This document shows positions 21,701-33,017 of a DNA stretch of 64,000 nucleotides, one piece after another. Numbering within the stretch: the stretch's first letter is position 1; every line of letters begins with the position of its first letter. The notes under the pieces are model-generated. The model saw only the letters and a list, made by a program, of their open reading frames with translations. It did not search any database and had not been told where the DNA came from. The stretch is from positions 16,489-80,488 of the forward strand of contig CAICTM010000288.1 of the NCBI GenBank assembly GCA_903772945.1. Direction: 5' to 3'. The position numbers and the translations under genes were made by a program. Origin of the DNA: Seminavis robusta (lineage: Eukaryota; Bacillariophyta; Bacillariophyceae; Naviculales; Naviculaceae).

Positions 21701-23102
21701 TGTTTCGTTTGAAAGTGACGAAGTGAAGAAGATGAACGAGAATGTCTACGATCGACGACTAGTTCAGGCTGTTATTGCACGACAAGGTCCTCTTGCAGGA
21801 AAGACTGTGAAGGAAGTACGTTTTCGCACTCGATATGGTGCGGCCGTGATTGCGGTTCATCGTGAGGGTAAGTGGAGTTGCGCCTTCGTTGTTCGCTTCC
21901 AATCATTTGTAGCTGATACCGACTCGAATCCTCTCAAGGTAAACGTATCCACGACCATCCTGGAAATATCGTTCTGCAAGCTGGTGATGTGCTTCTATTG
22001 GAAGCTGGGTCAGCATTCATCGGAAAGAGTGCCGAAAACGAGCGTTCCTTTGCACTTCTCTCTGAGGTGAAGGACTCGGCTCCGCCAAGGCTCAGGTATC
22101 TTGTGCCTGCCTTGATCATTACACTTATCATGCTGATTGTTGCGACACTTGGCATTGCTTCACTTCTATTGTGTGCCCTGGTCGCTTCCATCTTGATGGT
22201 TGCTTTAGGGATTCTGACGCAACAAGAGGCCAGAGATGCTGTAAACTGGGAGGTATACGTGTACGTTTTGCTGGGTCTGGGAAGCGGCGATGTTTCTACG
22301 TTCGTCGTGCTAACAACAAAATGATGCGTGCTACAATAGTACAATTGCCTGCGCTTTTGGAATCGGAGAAGCCCTGGTGGCTTCCGGAGTCGCAGAAGCC
22401 TGTGCCAGCGGTCTTGTCAGTGTTGGAGAGGCGCTTGGAATGGGAGGTAAGACCAACGGCGGTTGCCTCATAATGCTTTCTTGACGACTCTTAATCGGAT
22501 CCTTCTGTTTTACAGATGCTGGCCTCTACGGTGCTGTGTACCTCGCCACGATGGTAATCAGCAACATCGTTACCAACAACGCAGCTGCGACGCTTGTATT
22601 TCCGATTGCAATGAAAGCAGCAGAAGACACAGGAGCCAATGTAGTCCTAATGAGTTACTGTTTGATGCTTGGAGCCTCAGCAAGCTTCATGACTCCGTTT
22701 GGCTACACGTAAGTACGAGTCGAGTCGTTCCTCGCGGTGCAGCATTTCGTGCGCGTTTCATTCCCAAAATTCGGTTGGCAGAGTTCTGACAATTTTCTTA
22801 CACGCTGCGACGTACAGGACAAATCTTATGATCTATGGCCCTGGTGGTTACAAGGTGCGTTCTGTGCTGCATGCACATGTGCAGTAACGGTGCCTACTCT
22901 GTCCTCATCTCACATGTTGTTTACTATTGGCAACTAGTCAAAAGATTTCCTCGTGATAGGAACACCTCTACAGCTTGGGCTGTGGATCTTGACTACCGTG
23001 CTGTTGGGAACTCCTTCCAACTGGTGGTTGAGTTGGGTGGTTACATTCGCTGCCTTCCTTCTCGTCGTCATTGTAAAGTCACGAAGTTCGAAACTTCCGT
23101 AG
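18746..23102 (+). CDS. DASS/SLC13-type (SAC1-like) anion transporter with RCK_C domains and an ACT domain
   Basis: Eight exons: 18746-20524, 20601-21188, 21261-21867, 21939-22260, 22340-22446, 22516-22708, 22818-22854 and 22938-23102, giving 1265 aa. All introns are GT-AG and the phases close. The first membrane half (about 60-265) has the substrate motifs SAFLNNTPVVAVMIP and GTCTLIGTSTNLIVNG. A long cytosolic loop carries RCK_C-like domains at about 282-350, 611-685, 822-930 and 954-1015, with an ACT domain at 528-602 (LVVIGVDSRDRPGLLLDISK). The second half (about 1045-1265) repeats the motifs SNIVTNNAAATLVFPIA and SFMTPFGYTTNLMIYGPGGY. Relatives with RCK_C (TrkA-C) loops, such as algal SAC1/SLT, handle sulfate and sulfur status; sulfate is therefore the best guess. 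The ACT domain suggests control by an amino acid or related metabolite. Confidence 0.9.
19290..19310 (+). other. Codon region between the two halves of the first DASS motif pair
   Basis: Within the transporter, the stretch before LLIPLSFASIFGGT lies between the Asn-Asn-Thr motif and the second hairpin motif. It has no feature of its own beyond the coding sequence and is noted only as the membrane re-entrant region. Confidence 0.3.
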
Positions 23103-23491
23103 AGCAAGCGAATACCAGACGGACCCAATCATCCAAAGATAAAGGCCACAGCCAATCATGCGGCTACAACCGTACCAGATTCAATAGCACGGGGCTTTCC
23201 ATGACGCAATTGGGAGCTAGAGTTTTTAGGCTTTGCCAATTCCTGGTAATCAGCCAGAACAACCGAAACTGCTCCAGTGCATTTCGGCCACGGTACGTGT
23301 ACCGGTGGGGCATCAGAACGAATGATTTGATTCAATCGAAGAAGTAAATTCGCCTGTGCAGTGAATCATGCTACGATCTCTTCTCTCAACGATAAATATA
23401 AACTTTTTGCTTTAAAAATTAGTTTGTTCTAACATGGACCACTACCGTACACTGTGTGTACATTTTATATTGTGGTGTGTTGTTTTGCGCT
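23103..23491. other. Spacer between convergent genes
   Basis: This 389-base stretch holds the 3' flanks of the transporter and the giant coiled-coil gene. 'gatttgattcaatcgaag' occurs near 23325, close to the motif seen at 12321. No gene is seen. Confidence 0.45.
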
Positions 23492-26400
23492 TCAACAAGT
23501 GTTTGCTTGGGGAAAGGGCCCTGTTTCCTGGCTGGCTCTGCTGCACTCATCGTCGTCGTCTGATTTGAACGAGAACTCACATCCTGACGCTGCTTGCATC
23601 TCTGCCGAAAGCAAAGCAAGCTCGTCATTCCCTTCACTTTCCATGCATTCCGTTGCAGGGCAAGCTTCGTGTTCAGCGTTTTTGTTTGGCGCGAGCTCTT
23701 CTGCATCCGATTCGATCACCTCGTCGTTCGTCGCTTGCTCCATGCATTCGACGTTATCGGTTTGCCCAGCACTTGGCGTGCCATCATTATTGTTCACATC
23801 ATGTGTATCTGGTTCAGGATATTTTGCAGATGGTTCCATTTCTTCCACAGCACTTTGTGTGTTGTGTAGAGGGGAACCAGCACTGGAGACGGAGGCAATG
23901 GCCATCAGCTCGTGTTGCAACCTTGCGGCTGCCTCTGAATCGTCGGCTCTTGGCGCTGGCTCGTCTACAGTTGCTGGCTGAACTGGCTCTTCTACCTGTA
24001 CAGTTGTCGACTGCATTTCACTCCCTGCATTGTTCAATTGGTCTGATTCGGCTTCGTCGGCTGTTGGTGGAGCCGCCAACTCTCTTGGCGCTGGCTCGTC
24101 TACGGTTGCTGGCTGAGCTGGCTCTTCTAAAGTTGTCGACTGCATTTCATTCCCTGCATTGTTCAATTGGTCTGATTTTGTTTCGTCAGCTGTTGGTGGA
24201 GCCGCCAACTCTTCAGTGGTTGCATCCGTTTGTTGCACTGAATCCTTTAGTTGATTTAACCCAATATCGTCGGCTTCGTCAGCTTTGGGTGAGGTTTCCA
24301 GCTCTTCTGCAGTAGCTAGGTTCGTTTCTTCACCTGGTGTATCTTCACCTGGTGTATCCACGAGTTGGTTATCCAGGTTCGTTTCTTCACCTGGTGTATC
24401 AACGGGTTGGTTTGACTCGGCTTCATCGGTTTGGGGGGGCAACTCTTCGAAAGCCTTCGGAATCGATTGGTCCCCTACATCAATGGGTTTCGCGGTTGGG
24501 GCAGTAGCTAGGTTCGTTTCTTCACCTGCTGTATCACCCGTTGTATCAATGGGTTGGTTTGACTCGTCTTCATCGGTTTGGGGGGCCAACTCTTCCAAAG
24601 GCTTTGGAATCGTTTGGTCCCCTGCATCAATAGGTTTCGCGGTTGGGGGGTTTGTGCTGAGAGCATGGTGTGGGACATTTACGTAGTCCTCGGCTCCGTC
24701 AGGTTCTGTCATGCTGGCAGTAATGCTGGGAGATGAAGGAAAAAGTATATGTGAGTGGTGGCACGCTGCCATCATGATGAGCGAGACACTCTGTTGTCGA
24801 CTTACCTGCTAAGGCTTTCTACGTGAAAGCTTCCAATGTCATCATGTTCCTGTCTTGAATCCCCAAATCCAGTTTCCTCCTCTACATGTTCCTCTTGGAC
24901 AGCCTCCGGGTTGGCTTCAGCGGCAGTCGGCTTGCTATGATCCTGCGCGAGGGCAGGATCCTGAACCGCTCTCGGTGTTACTCCAGCGTTCTCTTCTGTA
25001 GGTTGAACAACAACGATTCGTTCTTCGGGGGTCGCCTCTACAGGTTCGCCAACATCATCGCGAACTTGTGGCCCATCAACCGAGATCGGGACAGCACGAG
25101 CTTTGTTCGAAGGGGTGGACATTTTCTCCCTCGTTTTCTGGAGAGAGGCAAACGTATCAGCTAGATCTCCAGTATCGATAGACTGGGGTCTCCGAGACAC
25201 TGGGGCATTTGCCTTGTTTCCAACAGCAGCCGAGACAGGCTTCTTGGCATTGGTAGACTGCTTTTGAGCTGCGTGACTCTGCTTAACCACTGTTCGGGGT
25301 GGCGCAGCTGTCTTTGTACGCTTTCCTGCCTGTGCCTGTTGAGTCTTGATCCCGACACCTGGTCGAGGAATGGTTTTGGTTTGTCTCGAAGCCGTTGTGG
25401 TGGACTTGGTTGTGGTGCTTGCAGCAGGTTTCTTTACTGGCTTTTGTTTGGTTCTTGCCGCAGATGCAGCCGTTGTCAAACGCGAAGAAGCTGTTGGAGG
25501 CGGAATTGCAGTGCGTCGAGGAGTCGGAGTTGGCGGTCGCAGTGACGACCGCTTTGCAGTTGCAGAAGAGGAGCGCTTTGAAGTTGGGGTGGGAGGTCGA
25601 GGTTGAATGCCGGTAGAGGAACGTTTGGAGCTAGGAGGTTGAATGGATGGGCGTTTCTGGGGTGCTTTTAAAACACCAGTAGTTTTTCTAACAACACCAG
25701 ACTTGGGTGTTGGTTTCGCTGACTTGGAGGAAGAGTTGGATGGAGACCGTGCACCAACCTTGGGAGATAGCTTGGCCGCCTTGTTGGTCGGCGACGGAAG
25801 CGGTCGAAGATGCAAAGGAACTCTGGGAGCCTTTTGCTTTTGCTCTACTGTTGGGCTCGGTTGCTTTTTTGAACCGGAAGGAGCTTGCGCTGAGGACGGC
25901 TTGGAGTCCGTTGCTACCGAAGGGGTCGCCAATTCGGAAACCTCGATGGAGAGCTTGCGCGTTGCGGTACATGTGGCGTGAGCAGCCACTCGCTGTGACG
26001 GCTCGCCATGAGACGGTGTTTCATCAGCCGTTTGTGATGGAGATTCGTCAGTAGTTTCATCAGATTTCTGAGCAGGGCTTTCGGCAGGGGTTTCCGTGAA
26101 CAGATTGGCCGAATCCATTTGAGGAGCATCCTTAATGTCCTCCTCATCAGCCACCGTCGCGGGCGTCTCTGCCGCCGAATCCTTTGCGTCTTCGTCCTCC
26201 AAGTTGTCGACCTCTGAGTTTCCATTTGATGCAGCCTCATTTTCCTGTTCTGGCTTGTTGGTGGCCTCGACCGCGTCATGGGTGGGTTGTTTTGTGGATG
26301 GTTCCTCAACAGCCTGCTGCGACTTTTCGGTTTGTGGCTCGGCTTTACTATTCTGGTATGGCTTGTCGTCCACAATGACCTGTACTGTTTCGTCCGAAAG

Positions 26401-29400
26401 AGATTCCGTCGGTGGTGACTCAACTTTCTGCGGTTGTGGTGGCGGTGTAGCTGGTGAGTAGTCGCTCTGAACACTCTGAACAGTCTCAACTACAACTGCA
26501 ATCGGCTCTGCTGCAGTCTGCGCTTGTTGTTTGTCCTCAGAGGTTGTGTGATTTGGTGACGGTTCGCGCTGAACAGCTAGAGCGGGTATTGCGGTAATAA
26601 CGTTGGATGGTTCGACGGTGTCCTGTCTCGCACGTGCGTCTGTTTCTCCGGCAAACGGCTTGACGATGTCTTGCGTGTTCGACACCGCCTCCTTGTTGTC
26701 TCTGGCTCTCGCTTCTTTTGCTTGCTTGGCTTGTTCAGCTTGCTTGGCCTGTTCAGCAATGAGTGCTTTCTTTTCTTCTTCTAGCTGTTCTCGTTCAGCA
26801 AGGAATGCCCGCTTTTCTTCTTCAAGCTTTTCTCGCATCTCATCGATGGCTCTTCTCTTCTCCTGCTCTGCTTCCCTCAGCTGTTTGTCTTTTTCTCTCT
26901 GCAGTGTTCTCATGACCATCTTGAACATGCCAACTCTTTCTTCGAGCATGTTCTTCGGAAATTCACGCTCTTGACCACTAAGGATTCTCATAAGCTGCCC
27001 ACTCAATGACTCGAGCTTAGTTGTCAATGGTGATGTCAACGGTGATGCTGGCATCGTCATGTTTCCAAAGTAGCCAAAATCACCTCCAGGCGATTCTGGT
27101 AGGACCAAGTTGGAGAGCCTAGGAGAGTTCTCCTTCGTCTTGGGGGTGCCGTTCAACTTCCGATCTTGGACGGCATCACATTTCGAGCTCGATACCTCTG
27201 TCGGTCCAGGTTCGGAGATGGTAGCACTAACTTTATCATCTTGGTTTTCGGGAGGAACGCTTTCATCCACTTCTTCTTCAACGCACTCAGAGCTTGCCGA
27301 TTTCGAAATCTGAAGCGTCAATTCGAGGTTGCTCAATGAATTCAAAACTGCTTCGATTTGGGTCAATTCGGCGTCGTCGTCGCCCTCTAGAACAACTCCA
27401 TTGATTGGTTTCAAATCTTCTTGATCAGCTACGGAGGTATCTACTACTGCAGTGTCGCACTCTTCGGTTTGTGTGGCTGCGTCCTCAATGAGCTTCTTCT
27501 CTTCTGGAGGAGGGGCTGCCGCCAGCTCGGCCAAGTGCGTTTCTTCTGCCACAAAGCCAGTTTCGAAAGGTACTACAGCATCGGCGAGGCTATTGGTAGC
27601 GGATAGAGCGCCCGAGTTCTGAAGGCTCAGTGTACTGGCGTAGCATGCACACGAGAAGCGCTGAAGCTTTTCCTGCAAAGACGGCTTGCCACTCTTAGCA
27701 TTCCCTTTAACAGATTTGTCCATATGTTGAAGTTGTTCCTTGCATTTCTCATTGGAGATGGCTAGTTTGCCACAATCTGTTCCTTCGTCTTGGGGTTCCT
27801 CAGCAGTGGCGTAAGAGCCTGAATGACTTTCTTCCTTGGACGCCAGAGCAGCAGAGCAAGAGAAAATTGGATCTACTTCCTCACCTGATGCTTCTCCCGA
27901 GCTCGCGACCGAGTTGCACGTTGGCTTTTCTTCATCGGAGGCGCAGTGGCTCGATACGTTTTCGCTATTCGCACTGTTTGCTGCCTGGGAACACAAGAAG
28001 ATCGGATCGACTTCGTCGCCTTGTTCCTTTGTCTCGGTCCAGGCTTCTTTGGTCGTCGCTGCGACACTGGTTCTGATGGTGCTGGAATCGTCAACGACAC
28101 CCTTCCTGGTGCTGGAGTCGTACGGATTGATGAGACACTTCACCACAGGCGCAGTAGATTCTGTAGGCACTTTGCCGTCATTGCCATCTTCCAAAGTTGA
28201 CCCCTTAGCCACTTCTTGTTGGTCCAGACTCGCTTGAGTTTTCTCCTGTGTTTCCTTCTGAACATCCTCCGACTTGTTGCTGTGCTCGACCGACTCGTGT
28301 GACCGTGATGACACTGACAGTATATCTCTCAGTTTTGAAGATTCTTCCGACAACGACTTTACTCTTTCGTTGAGCAGCAGGATGTGTTGCTCGTGCCCAG
28401 TCTCAAGGTCAAGCTTTTCGATGTCTGCATTCTCCACCGACACAAGGAGACCCCGGATCTCATTCTTCATCTCCTGCATGGCACGCTCTTTATCCTCCAC
28501 GCATTGTTTCTGTTGTCGCATCATGCTCTCCAGCTCCAGATTGACCTGCTGGAGAAAATCCTTCGATTTGATTTCCTCTTGGCACGACCTTTCGAGCTGC
28601 GTGATCTTTTCCTTCAACTCCGAGATAGTAGTCTCCCTGTCAACGATGTCCTTCGACTGATCATTCGTCAAACTTCGCATCTCCTTGTTTTCCTTTTGAA
28701 GTTCCTCAATCAGTGAATTGCATTCCTCTTGCTTTGCGATGGCATCCGTTCTCTCCGTTTGCAACTGCCTCATAGTCTCCGCATTCTCGTGAGCCTTGAA
28801 GAGTTGATCGCGAGCTTCTCCGAGCAATCCCTCCGCGTGAAGAAGCTTGTATCGGAGATTCTCGATGGTCTGTTTTGCCACCTCAAGGGCTTCTTCGGCA
28901 GCCCGTTGAGAGGTCACCAGGGTGTTAATCTTGGTCCTTGATTTTGCTCTGGAAGAAGTGAGTTCCGCCTTGACTGAAATCAGAGTCCTTTCTGCAACTT
29001 TCAGAGAGGATTGGATGTCTTTCTCCTGGCGGCCAGATTGTGAAAGCTCAGCTTTCAACTCTTCTATATGGTAGTCCTTCTCGGCTACGGAGGCTTGAAG
29101 GCATTCAATCGTGGCCTTTTGATTCTTCAACAAGTTTCCCAAGCTGCTCTTCAGTGTTTTCAGTTCGCCGAATTCTTCGTCGGCCGTAAACTCATTCTTC
29201 AAAGCACTCGCAACTTTCATGGCTCCGGCAATCTTCAGTACCTCTTCCTTGTGCTCCTGTTCCAATTTCATGCTGTCTCTTTTGAGCCGGCTTTCAATGT
29301 CTTCTACTGCCGCGGTGACTGCTCGGCGCTTTTCCTCTTCACTGTTCTTGAGTTGAATTCGTAACTCTCTAATCTCCTCTCTGGTAGCTTCGCTGATGTC

Positions 29401-31236
29401 GCTATCGTCGGTTGCTGTTGCCATGATGGGATCAGCGGACTCAGTCTCTGCAGCGAGATGATAATAGACATTTGCAACCTTGGGTGCTGTGTGTTGCATT
29501 TCTGCTTTGCATGTCTCTTCTACCTTCGGATGTTCCACAGAAGCCTCAGCTGTGTTTTCCAGGACATCCGTAGTGGATTCGCTGGACTCGCTAGAAGCAG
29601 CTACAATTTCCGGGGGGTCTTCCATTGAAGCACTCAAACCCAAGCTGTCGCCGGCTTTCTTGACTTCAACGACTTGCACGTTCTCGGTTTCATTTGCTGC
29701 CTCACGCTCTAACGAATTCTCCATGATTTCTTCTTCAGCTTGATCCTCAGGGTTTCCCTCGTCAGGTTCGTCTGTTGTGTGCCGGCCTGTACACCTTTCT
29801 TCGCTGTAGTCGTCGGTCGTGAAAGTGAGATCCTCGGTGTCCTCCTCTATATGCTGTTCGAGGTTCTCGTCGCCTTCGTTGCCTTTTTCGGTGTATTCTT
29901 CAACAGGTTTAGCCGATTCGTACTCTTTCGTATCGTCAGGACAACCAAGAAGCTGTGCTTCGTCAACAGTGTCGACATAATCTGAGAGTGGGTCTTCAAC
30001 ATACTCTTGTTCTGGATGCTTTTCTTCGCATTCCAAGTGCTGCTTTTCGCCAGGGTCTTGCTCTTGATGATCTTCATATTCATTGTCTGAGGGATGTTCT
30101 TCAGGGGATTCGTCTGGCTGACATTCAACGTATTCTGCGCTATGATCTTCTTCAACTTCCTCGTCTATAGGGTGACACTCGTCATAGTCTGATAGTTGCT
30201 CTTCACCAGACTCCGCTTGGTGGTGTTCTTCGTAGTCATCTGGATCGTCTTCTGCATAATCAGAAAGTTGATCCTCCGGCACGTGTTCGACTTCGACTGC
30301 GTCTTCCCATTGTGCCTCGTCCACATGCGCCGTTGCATCTCCCAGATGAACTTCCATAGGTTCCTCTTCCAGAATTCGTTCGGTTGTTTCAACGACATCG
30401 TCTTCAACGGCATCTTCGACGGCCGCTTCTTCCGTGTTCTGGCAATCATCATATTCCACTGTTTCTCCCACCTGTTCTTCTTCTTCGATTTCTACGAAGA
30501 GTCCATCTTCTGGATCATTTTCGGGGTTCTCTTCATCGAAGAATTCATCCGCAATGGCAACACCTGCAGGATCTTCTTCCTGGATTGGTATAAAGGCGCC
30601 TTCGTCCTGCAGATTTTGGTCGTTTGGCAGAAACGCTGCCTCAGAGTCGTCTTCATCTGGGGGGAGAAAGACCTCCTCTGTATCTGGAAGGAATGCTTCC
30701 TCATCGACTGTAACATCGCCTTCTTCGCCGTCTCCCTTGCAATCTTGATCCGCGCTGGAGTTTTGAGAGTTTGAATACAACAGGTCATTCTCGAACTTTT
30801 GCCCCGGAGCATCTCCTCTCAAGCTCTCCTTGTGGATTCTAGTAGGAATTCCAGCAGGAGATCGCGCCATTATGATTTCTGCTCCCTTCTCACTGGGGTC
30901 GACACACAGATTGTCAATAAAGCAGCTCACGGAAGGCCACCCAGCACGAGTCCGACCTGGGCTGTTGCTGGTGTAGTTCTCACCCGTCTTTCGGCCCACG
31001 TCAAACTCCTCCCGGATTTGCGTCAAAGAGATCAAGGACTCTGATGTCGATGGTGACATGCATGGAGACGACATGGCCTCGACGTCAGGCAGACTGCTAC
31101 TTCTCGGAGACAAGACAAGAGAGTCGCTTTCTACTCGTAGAGAGTCGCTTCGCAGAGCCACAACTTCGAGTTCAACTGCGAAGGAAACGTGCCTACCATC
31201 TAGGCTACCTCCTTTGCTGGTGCGAGGTGAAGCCAT
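23492..31236 (-). CDS. Giant coiled-coil protein with acidic and basic blocks (MAP-like), unknown function
   Basis: Two exons, 31236-24806 and 24725-23492, joined across an 80-base intron (24726-24805), giving about 2554 aa. The ATG at 31236 is chosen over the upstream GTG at 31311. An acidic region (about 170-510) is full of 'EEDxxDY' runs. A long coiled coil (about 620-970) follows, then a Ser/Glu-rich region with twin 'EVDPIF(L/S)CS' motifs. A second, shorter coiled coil (about 1430-1510) ends in Ala/Lys/Gln repeats. A strongly basic Pro/Ser/Thr region (about 1805-2000; PLHLRPLPSPTNKAAKLSPK) and an acidic, internally repeated C-terminus complete it. The basic Pro-rich block between acidic ends resembles microtubule-associated or scaffold proteins, but no domain is diagnostic. 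RHVSF at residues 15-19 fits the PP1-docking RVxF pattern. Many antisense ORFs here are shadows of its biased composition. Confidence 0.8.
23945..24215 (-). repeat. Internal tandem duplication in the coding sequence
   Basis: Two adjacent copies of about 130 bases (roughly 23951-24086 and 24087-24213) encode a 43-45 residue unit starting ELAAPPTADE and ending ATVDEPAPR. A few substitutions and a two-codon indel separate them. A second set of repeats ('DTPGEETNL', 'KPIDxGDQxIPK') lies at about 24290-24660. Confidence 0.8.
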
Positions 31237-31560
31237 TGGCAAGCTTGTAGTATATTGTCGTCGCTCTTTCTCTTTGTTGCTGCAGACGATGGACCGTCGA
31301 TAAGGCGCCACAGGGTTGATCGCGAAACAAAAACTCGAAGAGAAATTGTCGCCTTCAGCGATTTTGTGAACTCAGATTGACGATGTCCTTTCTCGTTCCG
31401 CGATTAGGTATCTTTGCTTGCTGGCGCCAACTTTAACGGTCAGTTAACTGTGCAGCTTCACTGGCTAATTTCGTGTCACTGACGCTTCTGCTGTGAAATC
31501 AATCTCTGGAAGATCTTTTCAACATTTCAGCGGCCTTCACAACAATGAACTTCCAAGTCG
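31237..31560. promoter_or_regulatory. Divergent intergenic region
   Basis: This 324-base stretch separates two ATGs on opposite strands and should contain both promoters. It is not repetitive. No conserved site is recognised. Confidence 0.35.
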
Positions 31561-32700
31561 ATGCGGCCGCTTTTGCTCCTCACTCTGCCCATCTTATCGT
31601 TATGCCATGCATTCGACAAACAGGGAAATGATGCTCGAATTTCTCCGCTATCCGCAGGCAAGAACGAGGAATTCAATCAGGCAAAAGTGAAGAATTCTGA
31701 AATTCCATCGGAATTTCATAACTTCACTCCCAATGAGCTCATCCAGGAAGCGGAGAAGAATGCACAAAATGATCAACTTTTAGCGGCAGCAAGGAAATTG
31801 CGACTTGCTCTGGGAGGCGCCTCTGACTCAAGTACTATTGACCGATCTTCTCTGAAGCTTTCCCACAGAAAGCTCCTGGATGTTGCCGACCGCCTCGAAG
31901 CGACCATTCTTGACCTGAGCTCACCGCCTGACCCCAACATTTGGACCAAACAAGGGGAAGTCCATGATGGCAAACACGACATGCTTGTATACTACAAACT
32001 GGATCAGCAGAGACGTCTTACGTCGAGAATTGAATTCCTCATTGACAAAGAGCTTTTAGTGCCAATTCTGGCAGTGCTGGTAGAAACTGAGTTGTACAAC
32101 ACTTGGGTTCCATCATGGCGGTTCCCACCGGTTGGCGTACGACATGTCCGCAAAATTGCTCAAACAGGCCGTACCAACCAGGTAATACACGCAGATGTTG
32201 ATATACCATGGAAGAGGGATGTTATCATCTCCTCGATTGGTGTCGAAGATGTGGAAGAACATGGCCTGCTGGGTATCCATCTTGGCCCTAAACCAGAAGG
32301 AGAAGAGCTTGGCGAATCTGGCCAGCGAGTACCCTATCCGGAGAAAGGCGTCGTCAGAGTGGACTTTGAAGCTTGTTTTGTGTTTCAGAAATGCCCTGCA
32401 AACCACCCTTGCCTCATCCACAACGCCCAACTGCAAGACTCTGCTTCGAACGATGTCATCCTGGTGGGATTTTCCATGTTTGCGGATGCCAAGATTTCAA
32501 GTCTATTCCCTCAGTGGATTGTTAACTTTATTGTGCGAGTTGCCATGGTACGGTTGTTTCGAATATTCATTGGAGTCGCAGAAGAAATCCATGCAGGCAG
32601 ACGTCCCGACCACACAGCAGCAATACACAAAAGAAGCGGAGAAATCTATGATTGGATTGAAGAGCGAGTGAACACCATGTTGAAAGCAAAAGATGCTTGA
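31561..32700 (+). CDS. START-like lipid-binding domain protein with N-terminal signal peptide
   Basis: Single exon of 379 aa. MRPLLLLTLPILSLCHA is a signal peptide with a predicted cut before Phe18 (CHA-FDKQ). Phe at +1 is the diatom plastid-import hallmark, but the next residues are acidic, so the secretory route is equally possible. Residues about 60-125 are helical. The START-like fold spans about 140-370: ELLVPILAVLVETELYNTWV matches the 'L..vL.evdlY..W' helix of START domains, followed by the strand region WKRDVIISSIGVED and FEACFVFQK. The C-terminal amphipathic helix (about 320-345) would close the cavity. Lipid or sterol binding is expected from the fold; the ligand is unknown. Confidence 0.65.
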   Translation: MRPLLLLTLPILSLCHAFDKQGNDARISPLSAGKNEEFNQAKVKNSEIPSEFHNFTPNELIQEAEKNAQNDQLLAAARKLRLALGGASDSSTIDRSSLKLSHRKLLDVADRLEATILDLSSPPDPNIWTKQGEVHDGKHDMLVYYKLDQQRRLTSRIEFLIDKELLVPILAVLVETELYNTWVPSWRFPPVGVRHVRKIAQTGRTNQVIHADVDIPWKRDVIISSIGVEDVEEHGLLGIHLGPKPEGEELGESGQRVPYPEKGVVRVDFEACFVFQKCPANHPCLIHNAQLQDSASNDVILVGFSMFADAKISSLFPQWIVNFIVRVAMVRLFRIFIGVAEEIHAGRRPDHTAAIHKRSGEIYDWIEERVNTMLKAKDA

Positions 32701-33017
32701 GATTTGGGGTGATCAATACCGGTGCTGGACAACCCAAATGGAGCGTTTTTTCCCTCCTGCCCGAATGGATATATGGGTGGCAAGACTGCACCCCCACCCA
32801 CACAAGATACATTTCCAGAATCTCACAGACTACAGGACAGCCTTGATTGCTCCCTTCAGTGGCCAAAGTGGCTTGGTTTGCTGCCGTGACCAAGGCTAAC
32901 TCGAAGTCTCTGCTAATGAAGAATCCTGTTTCGGCTAAAATCTTGCAATCCTAAATCTCTAATACTAAGAGAAAACTCTAGCTACTGACATGTCACGTAG
33001 ATAGCTTGTGAAAGTCT
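32701..33017. other. Spacer between convergent genes
   Basis: This 317-base stretch holds the 3' flanks of the START-like and cupin genes. Nothing further is recognised. Confidence 0.45.

Noticed and set aside
25264-26489. Many long ORFs opposite the giant coiled-coil gene
   Set aside because: They are antisense shadows of a biased (Ser/Pro/Lys/Glu-rich) coding sequence; their composition (poly-Arg/Leu/Cys) and lack of domains argue against real genes.
31236-31311. GTG start 25 codons upstream for the giant protein
   Set aside because: The first in-frame ATG is at 31236; a non-ATG start is unlikely in a nuclear gene without further evidence.
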